A stretch of DNA of 64,000 nucleotides from Dermatemys mawii. Lineage: Eukaryota; Chordata; Testudines; Dermatemydidae. The notes below the pieces were generated by a model. The model searched no databases. It worked only from the letters and a program-made list of their open reading frames with translations, and was not told where the DNA came from. Position numbers and translations under genes: made by a program. This document shows, in pieces, positions 46,632 to 57,725 of the stretch; position 1 is the stretch's first letter, and each line of letters begins with the position of its first letter. The DNA is taken from the NCBI GenBank assembly GCA_007922305.1, contig ML677385.1, positions 10,984,470 through 11,048,469 of the forward strand, given 5' to 3'.

Positions 46632-46826
46632 CTAAACTCGACCAGATTTTCCACCTGCATCTCCAATCCTCAGATCTTTTCTTCCTCTATCAGGTGGCAT
46701 GTAGATGAAATTCTTTTCATGTCCCCCCTCCAGGATCATGTACATACCGCAGCTTCCACATCCAGTCATCTTCATTGTGTCCTTCACTGCTTGGGTCACT
46801 ACCACTTCTGCCTCAGTATCTCTCAT
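46632..46826 (-). pseudogene. CR1 ORF1 N-terminal remnant
   Basis: Open piece with VTQAVKDTMKMTGCGSCGMY and a following acidic/basic stretch; Cys-X2-Cys pairs fit the zinc-finger-like N-terminus known for turtle CR1 ORF1. A helical Glu-rich part (EQRHEEAEEKISDF in another frame) follows toward 46.4 kb. Confidence 0.7.
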
Positions 46827-47222
46827 AGCCTTCCCACCTAAGTCCTGTTAGTAAATGCCTTCTCCTCCAACACTATTCCCACTCAAACTCTTCTGTTTAT
46901 AATTTAGTGAACATGTAGGCATGTGTGTAACTTTACTCACATGAATGAAGTTATGCACATGCATATCTGTTTGCAGAACAGATTGTAAGATCATCAGGCC
47001 ATGGACTGCTCATATTTTGTGTGTACTGTACAGGACTAAGGAGTTGGTAATAATGGAGGATAGAAGCCTCCTTCCACCATCCTCTGCAGTAACTGGCAGA
47101 AGAAGAGGCCTGTTGGTAGTATAAGAAAAATGAGCCTTAGCTGGACTGAACTCAACTCTCTGTATGATGGAGACAGATGCACAGCTGAGCTCAAGGACAA
47201 GTCACCTTTAAAAATAAATTAC

Positions 47223-47340
47223 TTAGCCTCTGTCCCGACTTCTGCAACAATCCTGAGTTTTGGGTCTTTGTTTTACATGGATTCCTATTACCCCTTCATC
47301 CTCTGTCCTGATTTTTCACATTTGCTGTCTGGTCACCCTA
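47223..47340. repeat. GGGTGACC-family MITE, copy 2 (left end degraded)
   Basis: Interior TTTTGGGTCTTTGTTTTACA, TTCCTATTACCCCTTCATCC and right end TTGCTGTCTGGTCACCCTA match the copy at 48158-48279. The left terminus is lost. Confidence 0.75.
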
Positions 47341-48150
47341 GGGGAGAAGTGGAGGCAATCTTTCCCCTTCCTGACACACACAGGTTCCCAGTCTGTGGTG
47401 TGTCCAAGGAAAAGGGGAAAACAATGGCAGCGGTGACTGGCCTTTCTGTGACTTCTCTGACATTTTCTGCTTCAGCCCCACAGCCAGTGGGGACCCTGGC
47501 GCTCCAAGATGCCATGAGCAGCAGGGGCCCAGCAGCTCTCAGCCACCACAAGGGGACCTTGCAGCTCCGAACTGCTGCAAACAGTAGGGGTCAGCTGCCA
47601 GCCCTGGAGCGCCAAGCTGGGGCCCTGCTGCTCCAAGCTGACACGGGCAGATGGGGAACCCTGGAGTTCCCAGCTACCATTGATGAGGGAGGGACCCAGG
47701 AGCTTCCAGCCAGAGTGCTGAACTCCTCCTGCCCCTCATCCCACAGCAGGGTTGGGGCTTGGCTCCATTTTGTCACAGTAAAAGTTTTTAGTACAAGTTG
47801 GGGCAAATCAAGGCTCTTGTGAATTTTTTGTTTAGTGCCTGGGCCCTGTGACTTTTATTAATAAATAAATAAAAAAGACATCTTAAGCTTAGCCAAGATG
47901 GGCAGGGTGTCCCTATGCCTCTGCTTGTCTGTTCTGTTCCTTCTCGCTGGGGCACTTGGCACTGGCCCCTGTCAGAAGCCAGAACATGGGGCTAGATGGA
48001 CCAGGCCTGACCAGCCAGGCCGTTCTTGTGGGGAGTCCTACTATGGTCTAACGTGGCAGCAGGAGCTGGTTCTTCACACCAAAGGCCAGCCGTGGCCTCC
48101 CGCACGCTCAGAAGCTGGGGAATTCTAGACACAGCCCATTTCACAGTTAT
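47341..48150. other. GC-richer unidentified repeat-like DNA
   Basis: A 230-codon plus-strand frame (47130-47822) crosses this region with Leu/Ala/Gly-rich repetitive content (CTCCAAGCTG-, GGGACCC-like blocks) and starts inside a MITE. No domain; treated as repeat-derived. Confidence 0.35.
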
Positions 48151-48157
48151 CACTGCC

Positions 48158-48279
48158 TAGGGGGACCAGATGTCCTGATTTTATAGGGACAGTCTCGATT
48201 TTTCGGTCTTTTCATTAGCTAGGCTCCTATTACCCCCCACCCCATCCCGACTTTTCACACTTGCTGTCTGGTCACCTTA
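48158..48279. mobile_element. GGGTGACC-family MITE, copy 3
   Basis: TAGGGGGACCAGATGTCC at left and GCTGTCTGGTCACCTTA at right, inverted ends within TA. It lies immediately next to the CpG island. Confidence 0.8.
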
Positions 48280-48289
48280 TTCTCTTCCC

Positions 48290-48900
48290 AGACCCTCCCG
48301 TGCCCCACCGGGCCACTCGCAGCACCAGGCGCCACCTTGCGGATGGTTTGTTCCTACGAGCCAGGGAGCCTGCGTGCAAAGCACAACGCGGCACCCACCG
48401 ACCCGCCCCGGGCTGAGCCGCCCCAGCCCCGCGGCTCCGAGAACGGGTGGCTCCTTCTCGAGCCCCCGCCCGCTCCTGGCCACACCCGGGCTAGAGCGAG
48501 GCGGGAGCATCCCTGCACCTACCTGCCTCTCCCCGCCCGGCGCGGCGCGGCCGGGCTCTGAGCAGGGGCCGGGTGAACAGGACGCGCCGGCCCTGAGCTC
48601 CGGACAGCGGCGACCGGCCGGGCCCGGCAGCCCCGCCGTGGAGCGACAGCGACGGCGGCAGATGCGCTCCCCCAAGCATGGCCCGGCGTTGCTCGCAGGG
48701 AGCCGCCGCCGCTGCTGTGATTGGCGGCTGAGGCTGCAGCGGCCCCCATAGGCATGGGCGGGACGGCGCCTGCCAGGCTGCCCCGCTATGAGATTGGGGG
48801 GGGGGGGTTGGAAAACGAGCGCACTGTTGGAGGGTGCCAGGGACCTCGCACCGCTAACCCCTGGGGCGGGGCTAGGGTGGGACTGCGGCTACACTTGTGC
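48290..48900 (-). promoter_or_regulatory. CpG island, candidate promoter of the CAP-Gly gene
   Basis: Dense CpG over about 600 bases in an AT-rich window. It holds an inverted CCAAT box (ATTGG at 48720-48724) and a GC box GGGCGGG at 48756-48762. On the minus strand a consensus donor GAGGCAG|GTAGGT is at 48523/48522, about 200 bases downstream of the CCAAT box. Orientation and lack of other genes suggest it serves the minus-strand gene; the link to 30969 is inferred. Confidence 0.65.
48523..48660 (-). other. Proposed non-coding first exon
   Basis: The 3' edge is fixed by donor CAG|GTAGGT. The 5' edge is only a guess from the CCAAT box 60-100 bases upstream. The ATG at 48679 would leave a phase (1) that does not fit any acceptor of the 30124-30969 exon, so a 5' UTR exon is preferred. 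Confidence 0.4.
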
Positions 48901-50490
48901 TGACCTCCCTAGGTCCTGGCCAAGCGTTTCAAACGGGACTCCCAATTTTGGGTGGTTCCCCTTTTTTTGGGGGGTGCCCAATGTAAACTGCTTCAAAGGG
49001 GCTTGTTTTTTACCAGCCCGTCAGTGCTCAGCAGTTACTGAAACTCAGTTCGGGGTGTCTCCAGGTGGTGTGAGCCTGGCGCTCGCTAGGTGTCTACATG
49101 GACCCTGCCGCCATGCACTGAAAAATTCTCCAGTGCGCTTTGATCTACTCCCTTTTGAGAGTAAGGACTTGGCTGCGCTTGCAGTTATAGAGCGCTTTGG
49201 GTTAAACCAGCCTTCAGAACACACAGGAGGGAAAGTGCTCTAGTCTGTCCACACTGACAGCTGCAAGCGCAGTGGTGTGGCCACATTTGGGGCACTTGCA
49301 GCCGCATTGGGAGCAGTGCATTATGGGCAGCTAGCCCAGTGTTCACATGGCTGCAATGAAGGGTGGAGCATGTTGTGTTTATGTGAGCGGGGGGAGAGAG
49401 AGAGAGAGTGGGTTTTAGCCTGCTGACACACTCTCAGTACTCCAATCTTGTAAATTCAGTCCCCTGTAGCCTCCCTGCCTCTCACTCACTCAGTAAAGGT
49501 TTGCTTTGTTTGTTTTGCCCCCTTGCAGATAAGTAGCCGGTGTCTGAAAAGGAACTCTGAAAAGGCACTTTCGCATTCCTTCAGAATTTCAAAACAAAGG
49601 GAAGAGAGGACACTTGACTTATGGGGCATTTCTGGAGGTCAGTTAAAGCATAGTAATGTTACTTCTTGTTTACACTGGAGCTGCAGCGTCTCACCCAATA
49701 TGCAACAGTTGTTAATACTCTCGCAGAGGTTGAGTACCAGGAGCGCTCCAGCCGGGGAGTCAGAGCACTCTATGTCCCTTGCCAGAGTGGACTGGGAGTA
49801 AAGTAGAGTGCTCTAGGAGGCTTTATTGCGGTATAAAGTGCCAGCGTAGCCAAGCCTGTAGCGTGCTTTGGGTTAAACCAGCCTTTGGAGAGCATACTAG
49901 GGAAAGCACGCCAGTCTGTCCACACTGACAGCTGTAAGCAGACTTGTGTGGCCACATTTGCAGCACTTGCAGTGGCATTGGGAGCGGTGCATTATGAGCA
50001 GCTATCCCAGCATTCAAGTGGCTGCAGTGTGCTTTTCAAATGCGGGGATGGGCGGTGGAGTGTGACAGGGAGTGTGTTGTGTGTATGTGGGGGGAGAGAG
50101 AGTGTAGGTTTTTGGGGTGTCAGTATGCTTGTACGTTCAGACCGCTGCCCCCACTCACTCACTCGAAGCAAGCAGCATTCCTCAGTAATGGTTGCTTTGT
50201 TCCAGAGCAGAAAAGCATGCCGGCTGTCAGAAATTTGACTTAAGGGGATTATGGGACGTTTCTGGAGGTCAATCAGAGCGCAGTAATGCAACTTTGTTCA
50301 CACTGATGGTGGAGCATTGCAGCCGAGATGCAACAAGTGTTATGCTTCTCATGGAGGTGGATTACCAGGAGTGCTCCAGCTGCACTGGCCAGGCGCTCTA
50401 AGTGTCTTGCCAGTGTGGATGGGTCGTGTGTTAGCACACAGGGCTGCTTTAATGTGCTCTAACTTGCAAGTGTAGCCATGGTCTAAGGTA
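48890..50490. repeat. Two tandem copies of one interspersed repeat
   Basis: Copy 1 about 49190-49850 and copy 2 about 49860-50480 share GCTTTGGGTTAAACCAGCCT, CCACACTGACAGCTG, GTGGCCACATTTG, GTGCATTATG.GCAGCTA, TTTCTGGAGGTCA and TACCAGGAG.GCTCCAGC at an offset falling from 672 to about 620. The whole region starts near GGCTACACTTGTG and ends near CAAGTGTAGCC, an inverted terminal motif. GTAGCCAAGC lies between the copies. Confidence 0.8.
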
Positions 50491-50542
50491 GAACAAAATA
50501 CACTAGGACACTGTGTGTGGCAGCAGGGTCCATCCAGCCACT

Positions 50543-50850
50543 TAGGGTATGTCTACACTTGGAGCTGAAGGTGTGATTCCCAGCTTGAAGAGACATACGG
50601 GTGCTAACTCTCATTAACCCAGCACACTGAAAATAGTAGTGCAGCTGCAGTAGCAAGAGCAGCAGCAGCTCAGGCTAGCTATCCAAGTACATACTCCTGG
50701 GGTCTGGACTGGTTTGTACTGAGGGCAGCTTGCCTCTCCCATCACTTGCTACTTTCTATGCTACCTTGCTATTTTAGCACACTATCTTGCTGAGAGTTAG
50801 TATGAGCATGTCTCCTTCAGCTGGACGCACACTGCCCCCACTCCAAGTAC
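50543..50850 (+). repeat. MITE-like repeat (GGGTATGTCTACACT start)
   Basis: Begins GGGTATGTCTACACTTGGAG and includes TGTGATTCCCAGCTTGAAGA and GCTAGCTATCCAAGTACATA, resembling another turtle MITE family; right end not resolved. Confidence 0.45.
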
Positions 50851-52459
50851 CTTAAAGTGTGGCAGAGAGATTTATGCCCTAGCTTGCCTCAAAGTATTCA
50901 CAGAGACAACCCGAGTCTCTTTTGAGCTAACCTGCCAGGCTTTGCTATTGGAGTCTGTAGAAGACTCATCTCATTTGTGGAGGGGCTACTGACCGAGACC
51001 AGTAATTCCTTTTCTCAGCCTCTGTGCTAGCAGAGTTCTGCAGTGAGACGGAGGGATGGTGGTAGTACAATGGAGAGCTGAGGAGAAATGCCTAATGTTA
51101 TCCAACAGTGACTCCTTTGGCAGAGTAAGAGATGGTACTGCCAAGCTTTAAAGGACGTCCTGTCTGATCCAAATGGACAGCTAACATGTGGAGCTGGCAA
51201 GATTCAAATGCGGAAAATGGGATAAGAAACTTGCTGTGACAAAGATGCAAAGGGCAGGAAGAGAAGCTGAGGTCTTCTTAGGTGCTTGGAACATGGAAGT
51301 GGAGAAAGCCCTGTGCAGACAGCAAGTCCCTAATATTATTCAAGTGCTTCTTACCTTTGAGAACACATTACCTTCCTCCTGCAGAAAATTAAGTGAATAT
51401 ATTTTATTAATCAATGAAATGTTTTGAAGTGACTGAGTAATCGGGGGCAGCAGAACCAGGCAGTTGTGAGGGCTAGCACCCACCCCCCAGGAAATACAGT
51501 GGGGGCTGATCTACATTAATTCTGCCCCTGCCAGTTGTTCTTAAATGAGTTGTTTCAAATGGTTAGACTGGGTGAGGCTCCACGGCTGCTGGGAGTAGAG
51601 GCCAGAGCAGGGCCCAGAGGACTGTCACAGCTCCTGGGATTGGGCCAGAGACCAGGTAGGAACCAGGGTGATCAGACCGGGGCTGGGAGCAGCAAGCTCT
51701 GGAGCGAGATGTGAACTGCCAGTACCAGCTTCCCAGCCCGGAGCCAGTTGCCTCTGCCTGACAAATCTCAATAGCTTCCCTCCCTTCCCACCCCACTTCT
51801 ATCCCTGACAGTGACACTCCAACCTCTCCCCACCCCATGACTGCCCCTCACTTCGTATGCAGAGCACCCACCTTGACTTCTCCTGACACCTCACTTGTCT
51901 CCCTCTCCCAGTGCTTAATATGGTGTTTAGTATGTTTAAGTTTCACTGTGCATCTCTGCTTTCCGCACTCTAAGTGAGCTTCTGCAGCTGCTATGAATAA
52001 TGCCCTCTCCTATGCAAAGAAATTTCTGCTGTGGCCATTTTTTCCCTCAGGTTTTCTCATTCCCACTCCATCAGTAAAGCCATAGGGAAAATCATACTGA
52101 GTTGCCTTACATCATTAATGCAAGTTAAACACTGGCATTTTCCATTAAAATCCTTCTGTCAAGGTATAAGACGTGATGAATTCCTTGTTTTATATAGATG
52201 TGAATTTTAATTAAAACTTGTGCAGTGTTTTAAACTGTTACTTTACACAATTACTTGGTAAACTTGATAAATAGATGCAATCACAGTACTCTGAATTTTT
52301 AAATTGTTTTTATTTATTTCTCTCATGAGCTTTCACGAGTTTTAAGTGACACCTAGGGAAGGACAACGTGCCACACATGGCTGAACGAGACTTGTTCCTG
52401 AGCATCATGCTCTTTCAAGGCAACTGACCACAGCCCAGCAACTGCTCACTCTGCTAAAC
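50851..52459. other. Non-coding DNA, nothing firm
   Basis: A 79-codon plus-strand frame at 51188-51427 was considered; it has no recognisable domain and no splice signals that support it. Confidence 0.35.
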
Positions 52460-52745
52460 GTAGTGTCCTGCTGTACACACCAGCCATGGAGTTGGAAGAC
52501 CTGGGTTCAAATAACTACTCTGTTCCTGTATTACCTTGTGCAAGTCAGTAAGGCCCAGTTCCTCAAAGGCATCTATCTTCCATGGAAGTTAGGAACCTAA
52601 ATACCTCTGTGGATCTGGGCCTTAAACTCTCTGTGCTTCAGTTCCCTATCTGTAAAATAGGGGTAATCACACTTCTCTACCTCACAGAGATGTTGTGAGG
52701 ATAAATACATTAATTGTGAGGTACTCAAATGCTAAGGTGCTGGGG
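52460..52745 (+). repeat. MIR SINE interrupted by a palindromic MITE
   Basis: The MIR parts GGAAGACCTGGGTTCAAATA, TTGTGCAAGTCAGTAA and CTCTGTGCTTCAGTTCCC, then GTTGTGAGGATAAATACAT, are in canonical order but split. The inserted block is 52552-52621. Confidence 0.85.
52552..52621. mobile_element. 70-bp palindromic MITE inside MIR
   Basis: GGCCCAGTTCCTCAAAGGC at left pairs with CCTCTGTGGATCTGGGCC at right. A TAA/TTA 3-mer flanks it (52549-52551; 52622-52624), as for PIF/Harbinger elements. Removing it restores a continuous MIR. Confidence 0.8.
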
Positions 52746-53103
52746 GCCACATAAGTATCATTGATATGTAGACACCACTTCATTGGTATATGTCATAAAA
52801 CCCTGCCTTCCCTTACTCCCCCAGCTCTGAGTGAGATCCCTTTCAGAGGTGACCTACTATAATAAATATTTCAGAATAATTAAAGGTTACATTTGCTCTT
52901 GTACAAAGGTCCAGCACATGGACTATACATTGCTTACATCCCACTTGAGCCTTGTTTTGAGGCCATAGGTATGATTTAATGGGGGCATAGGCAGTGTTGC
53001 TGACTCTTGAAATTTTATTATGAATCTTTCAGTATTTGTTGTTTTTCTTTAAAACTTGAGCTCCTGGAGTCATGTGATTATGAAGCATGTGACTATATGA
53101 TTA

Positions 53104-53228
53104 TTGGGTGACCAGGTAGAAAATGTAAAAAATCAGACAGGGAATGGAGAGAACAATAGGTGCCTATATAAGAAAAAGCCCTCAAAATAGGGACTATCCC
53201 TATAAAATCGGGACATCTGGTCATCCTA
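53104..53228. mobile_element. GGGTGACC-family MITE, copy 4 (inverted)
   Basis: TTGGGTGACCAGGTAGAAAA ... AATAGGGACTATCCCTATAA ... GACATCTGGTCATCCTA: the reverse complement of the 48158 copy. Confidence 0.8.
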
Positions 53229-54249
53229 GGTCCACTGACATTGTGAAGCTTAGGCAGTCTGCTATCCATGCATGACTTGTTATGTGGCTACACACAGGAC
53301 TTCACATTACCGTGCTGTGAGTTGAGCACCTTTAATTATAAGTGAATTTAGCTTTCATGAAAAATGAGTGAAGTCAACAAGTATCTTGTTTTTAATTAAA
53401 AACAGCTGGTAATTTTTGAGCTAAGGCAAAAAAAAGGTGGTTAAGAGAGCCAAAACAGTTCTCTGCTCTTTTGCTCAGAAAATATAATGTATGCTTTTTT
53501 ATACTTAATCAATCAAAGCCCCAAATTAAAAGCAGAACTTGCATAGCAACAGAGGAGTATTTCCTACTGTGACTGCCCTATAAACTACATGATCATTTAC
53601 AATTTGCTTGTGACATTTCCTTGATGCTAATTCAGGGTAGTAAATGGTGAAAGATGTCATCAAGCAGCAAAGTAAGGTTGGGTTTGTTAAAAATGAACAT
53701 AAATATCACCTCTGTGCCAACGGCTTCTTAGTACAAAGCACTGTTTACTCAGATAAAGCAAGCCCCATGAATTGGGCCAGCAGTATCTAGCTACCCAGCT
53801 GATCAAATAGGAGTTTTGTTTTTACAACCAGAACTGCATTTCCTTAACATCTGAGCTGATAGAAAAATGACAGCAGAGACAAATCTGTTTTGTTGCACTG
53901 TTCTTTGGTAAAAACCTTCAACCATGAGTAGTTCCATGGAACATGTTGTAATGAACATTGTTTAGGAAAAGGAACTCAAAGAAATAAAAGAGATTGATGT
54001 CTCCAAAAGAAAGCAAGAGAGCACATCAAGTCTTATCATCAATGCACCCAACTAATTATTCAGTTTTTAGAGGGACCCTGTAAACTTGGGGTGTTTTAAG
54101 TAACTAAGTAATTTAATTTTGTGATACGCTTTAAATATTTATCTTCATTGAAAAAGGTTTACATTATAACAACTATTTTGTTGGCTCTGTCTATATTTAG
54201 AGGCATTAGGGGGTTGGGTTGACTCCCATCCCATTAAACATGTTCTGAT
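53229..54249. other. Non-coding DNA, nothing recognised
   Basis: No gene or clear repeat. Confidence 0.4.
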
Positions 54250-55800
54250 CATGGGCAGGCATAGTTCATGGCTTTTAGACGCTCCGCAGTGTGATAGGCC
54301 AGGAGAGCTGGTAGCTGAGAACAAGCTAGGGCAGTGTAAGCTACATGCTCACTGCACTGAGACTGTTCTTGGGAGATATACTTACTACATACCATACAGT
54401 GAGAAGCTGAGAACAGCAGTTTCAGCACATAGTTCTGGGCGCCTGAACTATGACTGGGTCGGGGAGCTGAGAACAAATGTGCTTGGTGCTTGCCACATGC
54501 ACATATCACAGAGAGCAGAGGAGGGAAGTGAAATTGGGCAGGGCTGGTGAATGCCACTAACACACACACACACACACACACCTGAAACTGGGCAGCTGCC
54601 ACAGGCAGTGCATGTCTAAGGCACACAATGTTGGGACAAGGGAGAAAGTTAAGAATGGAGAGCCAGATGTATGCTAAAGACCCACGATGTAGAGATTAGG
54701 GTGGGGAGCTGTATCCAGACTTGCTCAGTGACTGCCCCAGATAAGCAGGATTGCAGGAAGCTAACTGGCAAGCTTGGTGGATGGCAATGGCATGCAGCTG
54801 GGAAACTAGGGTGCTGCATTGAGACCGGGCAAACATGGTGCGTGCCAAAGGCGCACAGTGCCAGGATTGTGGATTAACTGAGACTGGCATGGTGCAGGCA
54901 CAAAGAGCTGAGTCCAGGGTAGAGTGCTAAAAATAGGTAATGCATGCTACAGGCACACAGCATTAAGCCCAGTGTGCGGAGCTGAGATATACCAGACACT
55001 AGTCTGCCCTATCACACATTGCAAGGTAAGAGATGTGAGCGCAGAACAGGCAGGACTGGTACATAGCACAGGCACACAGAATAGTATCCACAGGATGGGA
55101 GAGCAGAGCAGACCAGACAGAGAAAACTCTGAGCTCTGACCAGGCTGGCTCAGTGCATGGCACAGACGCACAGTAAACAGACTGAGGTAGGGAGATGCGC
55201 ACAGGCAAGCTTGGTGCATGGCACAAAAAATCATCTATTAAGATTAAAAAAATCCAGGCATATGCCATATGTACACAGCGCTGCACAAGGAATAGGCCAG
55301 TCACTCAGTAATGGGATCAGAGGTTGCAGGGAGCTGCGCACAATCAACTTGGGATATATCACAGGCACACAGTATGAGGGTTGTGAACAGGAGCTAAGAA
55401 TGCACAAGCTTGCTATATACTAGAAGCAATACCAAGTCTGTAGGCCCAGACTCAGAGTGGCTGCTGCAAGGAGTTTCTTTGCAGTGTAGGCACAGATAAC
55501 AACAGGGACCGGGGGCCAGGAGCTAAGAACAGGAAGACTTGGTGAATGGCAGAAACACACTGATATTAAGACCAGGCTGGATACCAAGAACGGGCATGCT
55601 TGGCCCACACCACAGGCACACAGCATTGTAATCACCGTGGGGAACTGAGGATGGCATAATATTGGCTCAAAGAGGTAAGAGTGGGTCATGCGGGCCAAGA
55701 ATGGGCAGACCCGAAGAGACAGGCACCCAGCACTTTGGCTCACCGAGGCAGGCTCGCTACTGTGCTCTGACAGCACTAAGCCTGGGAATGTGAGCAAGCC
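54250..55800 (+). repeat. Degenerate minisatellite array, about 75-bp unit
   Basis: Motifs recur in fixed order: GGAGCTGAGAACAGGCA-like, AAGCTTGGTGCATG-like, GCACAGGCACACAG-like, CATTGAGACCAGGG-like. GGAGCTGAGA/GGAGCTAAGAA forms occur near 54460, 54978, 55388 and 55518. ACAGGCACACAG occurs near 54950, 55065, 55360 and 55612. Spacing is 55-90 bases, implying about 20 diverged units. A perfect (AC)n run is embedded at 54561-54581. Open frames on both strands follow from the repeat. Confidence 0.72.
54561..54581. repeat. (AC)n microsatellite
   Basis: Perfect CA run inside the degenerate array. Confidence 0.92.
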
Positions 55801-57599
55801 TGGGCCAGAAACTCAGTGCCTTAGTTTCCTAGTCTGTAGGTGATTTTAGGTCTTCGGACGCATGACTGATTACTCAAGTCCCTTCATTTGGCTAGTTTAG
55901 TACCAATGTGCTTCTAAAGTTCTTAGAGGATCCCCTATTGAAGCTCATCCTGTGTTTGGGGGAGGGATTTCGAGAGTAATGGAGGATGACATATAGGGGG
56001 ATGGTTTGTGATGCTGTAGGCCTAGGGAAGCCAGTGTTGTGCTTGGTGAGATGTAATTTTAGAGTGCCTTGCAAGGAACACTAGTGCCCTATCAAAATTT
56101 CTTCTTTCCAACAGGACATGCCTGAAGTGCACTAGCCCAGGTGTGAGCCTCTTACACTGCTCAGCAGGCATATTCCTGAAGTTTCACTTGTAAAATCTGC
56201 AACCAGGTTTCTGTTTTAACACAGAAGTTGAAGTACAGCTGTAATTGATCCTATTTCTCTAGTTAGTATTCACACCTAGTAGAAATGCAGCAAACCGATT
56301 GTGTGTAACAAATGGGACTGGAAGAAAAAGAGATAATCCCGTAGTAACAGCAATGGACTGGAAAGCAGCAAGAGGTCTAATACCAAGAGGGGGTTATCTT
56401 ATTGTTAGGAAAGAAGTGGCCATAAAAATAGCTTACCTTATTCATATCTAGTATATATACACACTCAACTTCCTTCACTGATAAGAGCTGTAATGGCCAT
56501 TAAACAGCAAAGGATTACACCCACACACACAAAAACTGCAACAGTGACACAACTCACTGCCACTTCAAGCGTCCAACTGCTTGAGGACCATATCTTACTA
56601 GCCTATACCTCCACCCCCACAGTGAATAGAACTAGATAATTTATGTATTATAGGCTGAACAGCACTGCATAACTAAGGCTCTCTGACACTTTCCATTGTA
56701 AGACCTTGTTTATGTTGATTATAATTTTACCAATGTGAATCATTTGAGGTGAAGTTTTCTATGTTGATTTTCTCCCTCAGATTAAATTTGTTTTGGAAAT
56801 TTTTAGCCAAAATGATTCAGCTGTTTCTGGAACTAAGGCAAGGGGGAAATATGCTTGCTCTTTAAAAAAAATGCTTAAAAAAACACACTGAAAAGAAATG
56901 CTTTTCTTTGAGAAACTAGCATCCCCACATTTTCGACTAGGGACTTGAAACTTGTCAGAGGTGACCTTTAGTCAGGGATGTGTATTTTGCTGTTTTTGTG
57001 AAAATGTGCACAAATGTGGCCAAGCCTTTAAACAACAGTCAGAGTTGATGCTTAGTTTAGCCACTAATCTCTCTGAAGATTCTGTCGTCCGTCACTGTGC
57101 AAACTCAAGCCTCTGATACATAAGTAGTTTGGCCAGCACTAGCATGTACCATCCCCGCAGAGCAAATGAGCATGCTCCCTGCAGCCCAGGACTGGAGCAT
57201 GGACTTCCCCAGTAGTGACTGCTGCAGGCTAGGGAGGGATTGGGCAATAGAACAGGGAGCACTGAGTCTCTCCTCCCCACTCCATGTGCTCTCAATGACC
57301 CCCTGCTTGCATCCACACAGCCTACAAGAGGAAATCCACCAGACTCAGATGAAGAGGAGATATGAGGCAGGCCAGGAAGAGGAAACATGTAGACTGAGCA
57401 GGATTTGAATAGCATGTAGTAAATCATTGTTTAATGAATGGCCTATGAGTTTAAAACTAAACTACAGAACAGCTACTTAAGTGATCATCTTCCAGCCTAT
57501 GCACTGGCCAAGGCAGAGGTTATGTGGGGGAAAAATATTATGTAGTCATATAAGTAATGACTGTATCAACGCACACTGCTAAGGGAACAGAATTATCCT
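55801..57599. other. Non-coding DNA, nothing recognised
   Basis: Short open frames only, none with domain signal. Confidence 0.4.
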
Positions 57600-57725
57600 A
57601 AATTTATAGGAATAAGCTACACCTGTACAAGGCACCTTTACACTGATATAAAACTGTCTATATTAGAGGGCATTGTACTAACTTGGCAGATTTCAGACCA
57701 ATCTAGTGTAGACAAACCCTCATTC
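57600..57725. repeat. Fragment of a TAGTGTAGACAA-ended MITE
   Basis: Contains AAGCTACACCTGTACAAGGC and ends TCTAGTGTAGACAAACCCT, the common right end of turtle MITEs; left end not clear. Confidence 0.4.

Larger units (their letters stand above)
44033..46870 (-). mobile_element. CR1 LINE lacking the reverse transcriptase
   Basis: Minus orientation; the 3' tail appears as CTCATAGACTTTAAGGTCAG at the left. From the 5' side: ORF1 zinc-finger-like part (CGSCGMYM, near 46760), helical part, SGNH-esterase part (45.7-46.1 kb), ORF2 start (RCLYTSARSLGNKMEELELL), AP-endonuclease part (ICYRPPG, IMGDTNFPDINW), then 3' region. About 1.5-2 kb of RT is absent; the join is near 44.77 kb. A hAT-like MITE is nested at 44320-44458. 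Confidence 0.9.

Noticed and set aside
47130..47822. 230-codon plus-strand frame
   Set aside because: It runs through a MITE and a repetitive Leu/Ala/Gly-rich stretch with no domain, start context or splice support.
48277..48755. Several 60-130 codon frames in the CpG island
   Set aside because: High GC removes stops by composition. The ATG at 48679 leaves a phase that does not fit the next exon.
51188..51427. 79-codon plus-strand frame considered as a processed pseudogene
   Set aside because: No family resemblance, poly(A) tail or target duplication was seen.
54249..55797. Multiple 90-125 codon frames on both strands
   Set aside because: By-products of the degenerate tandem array.
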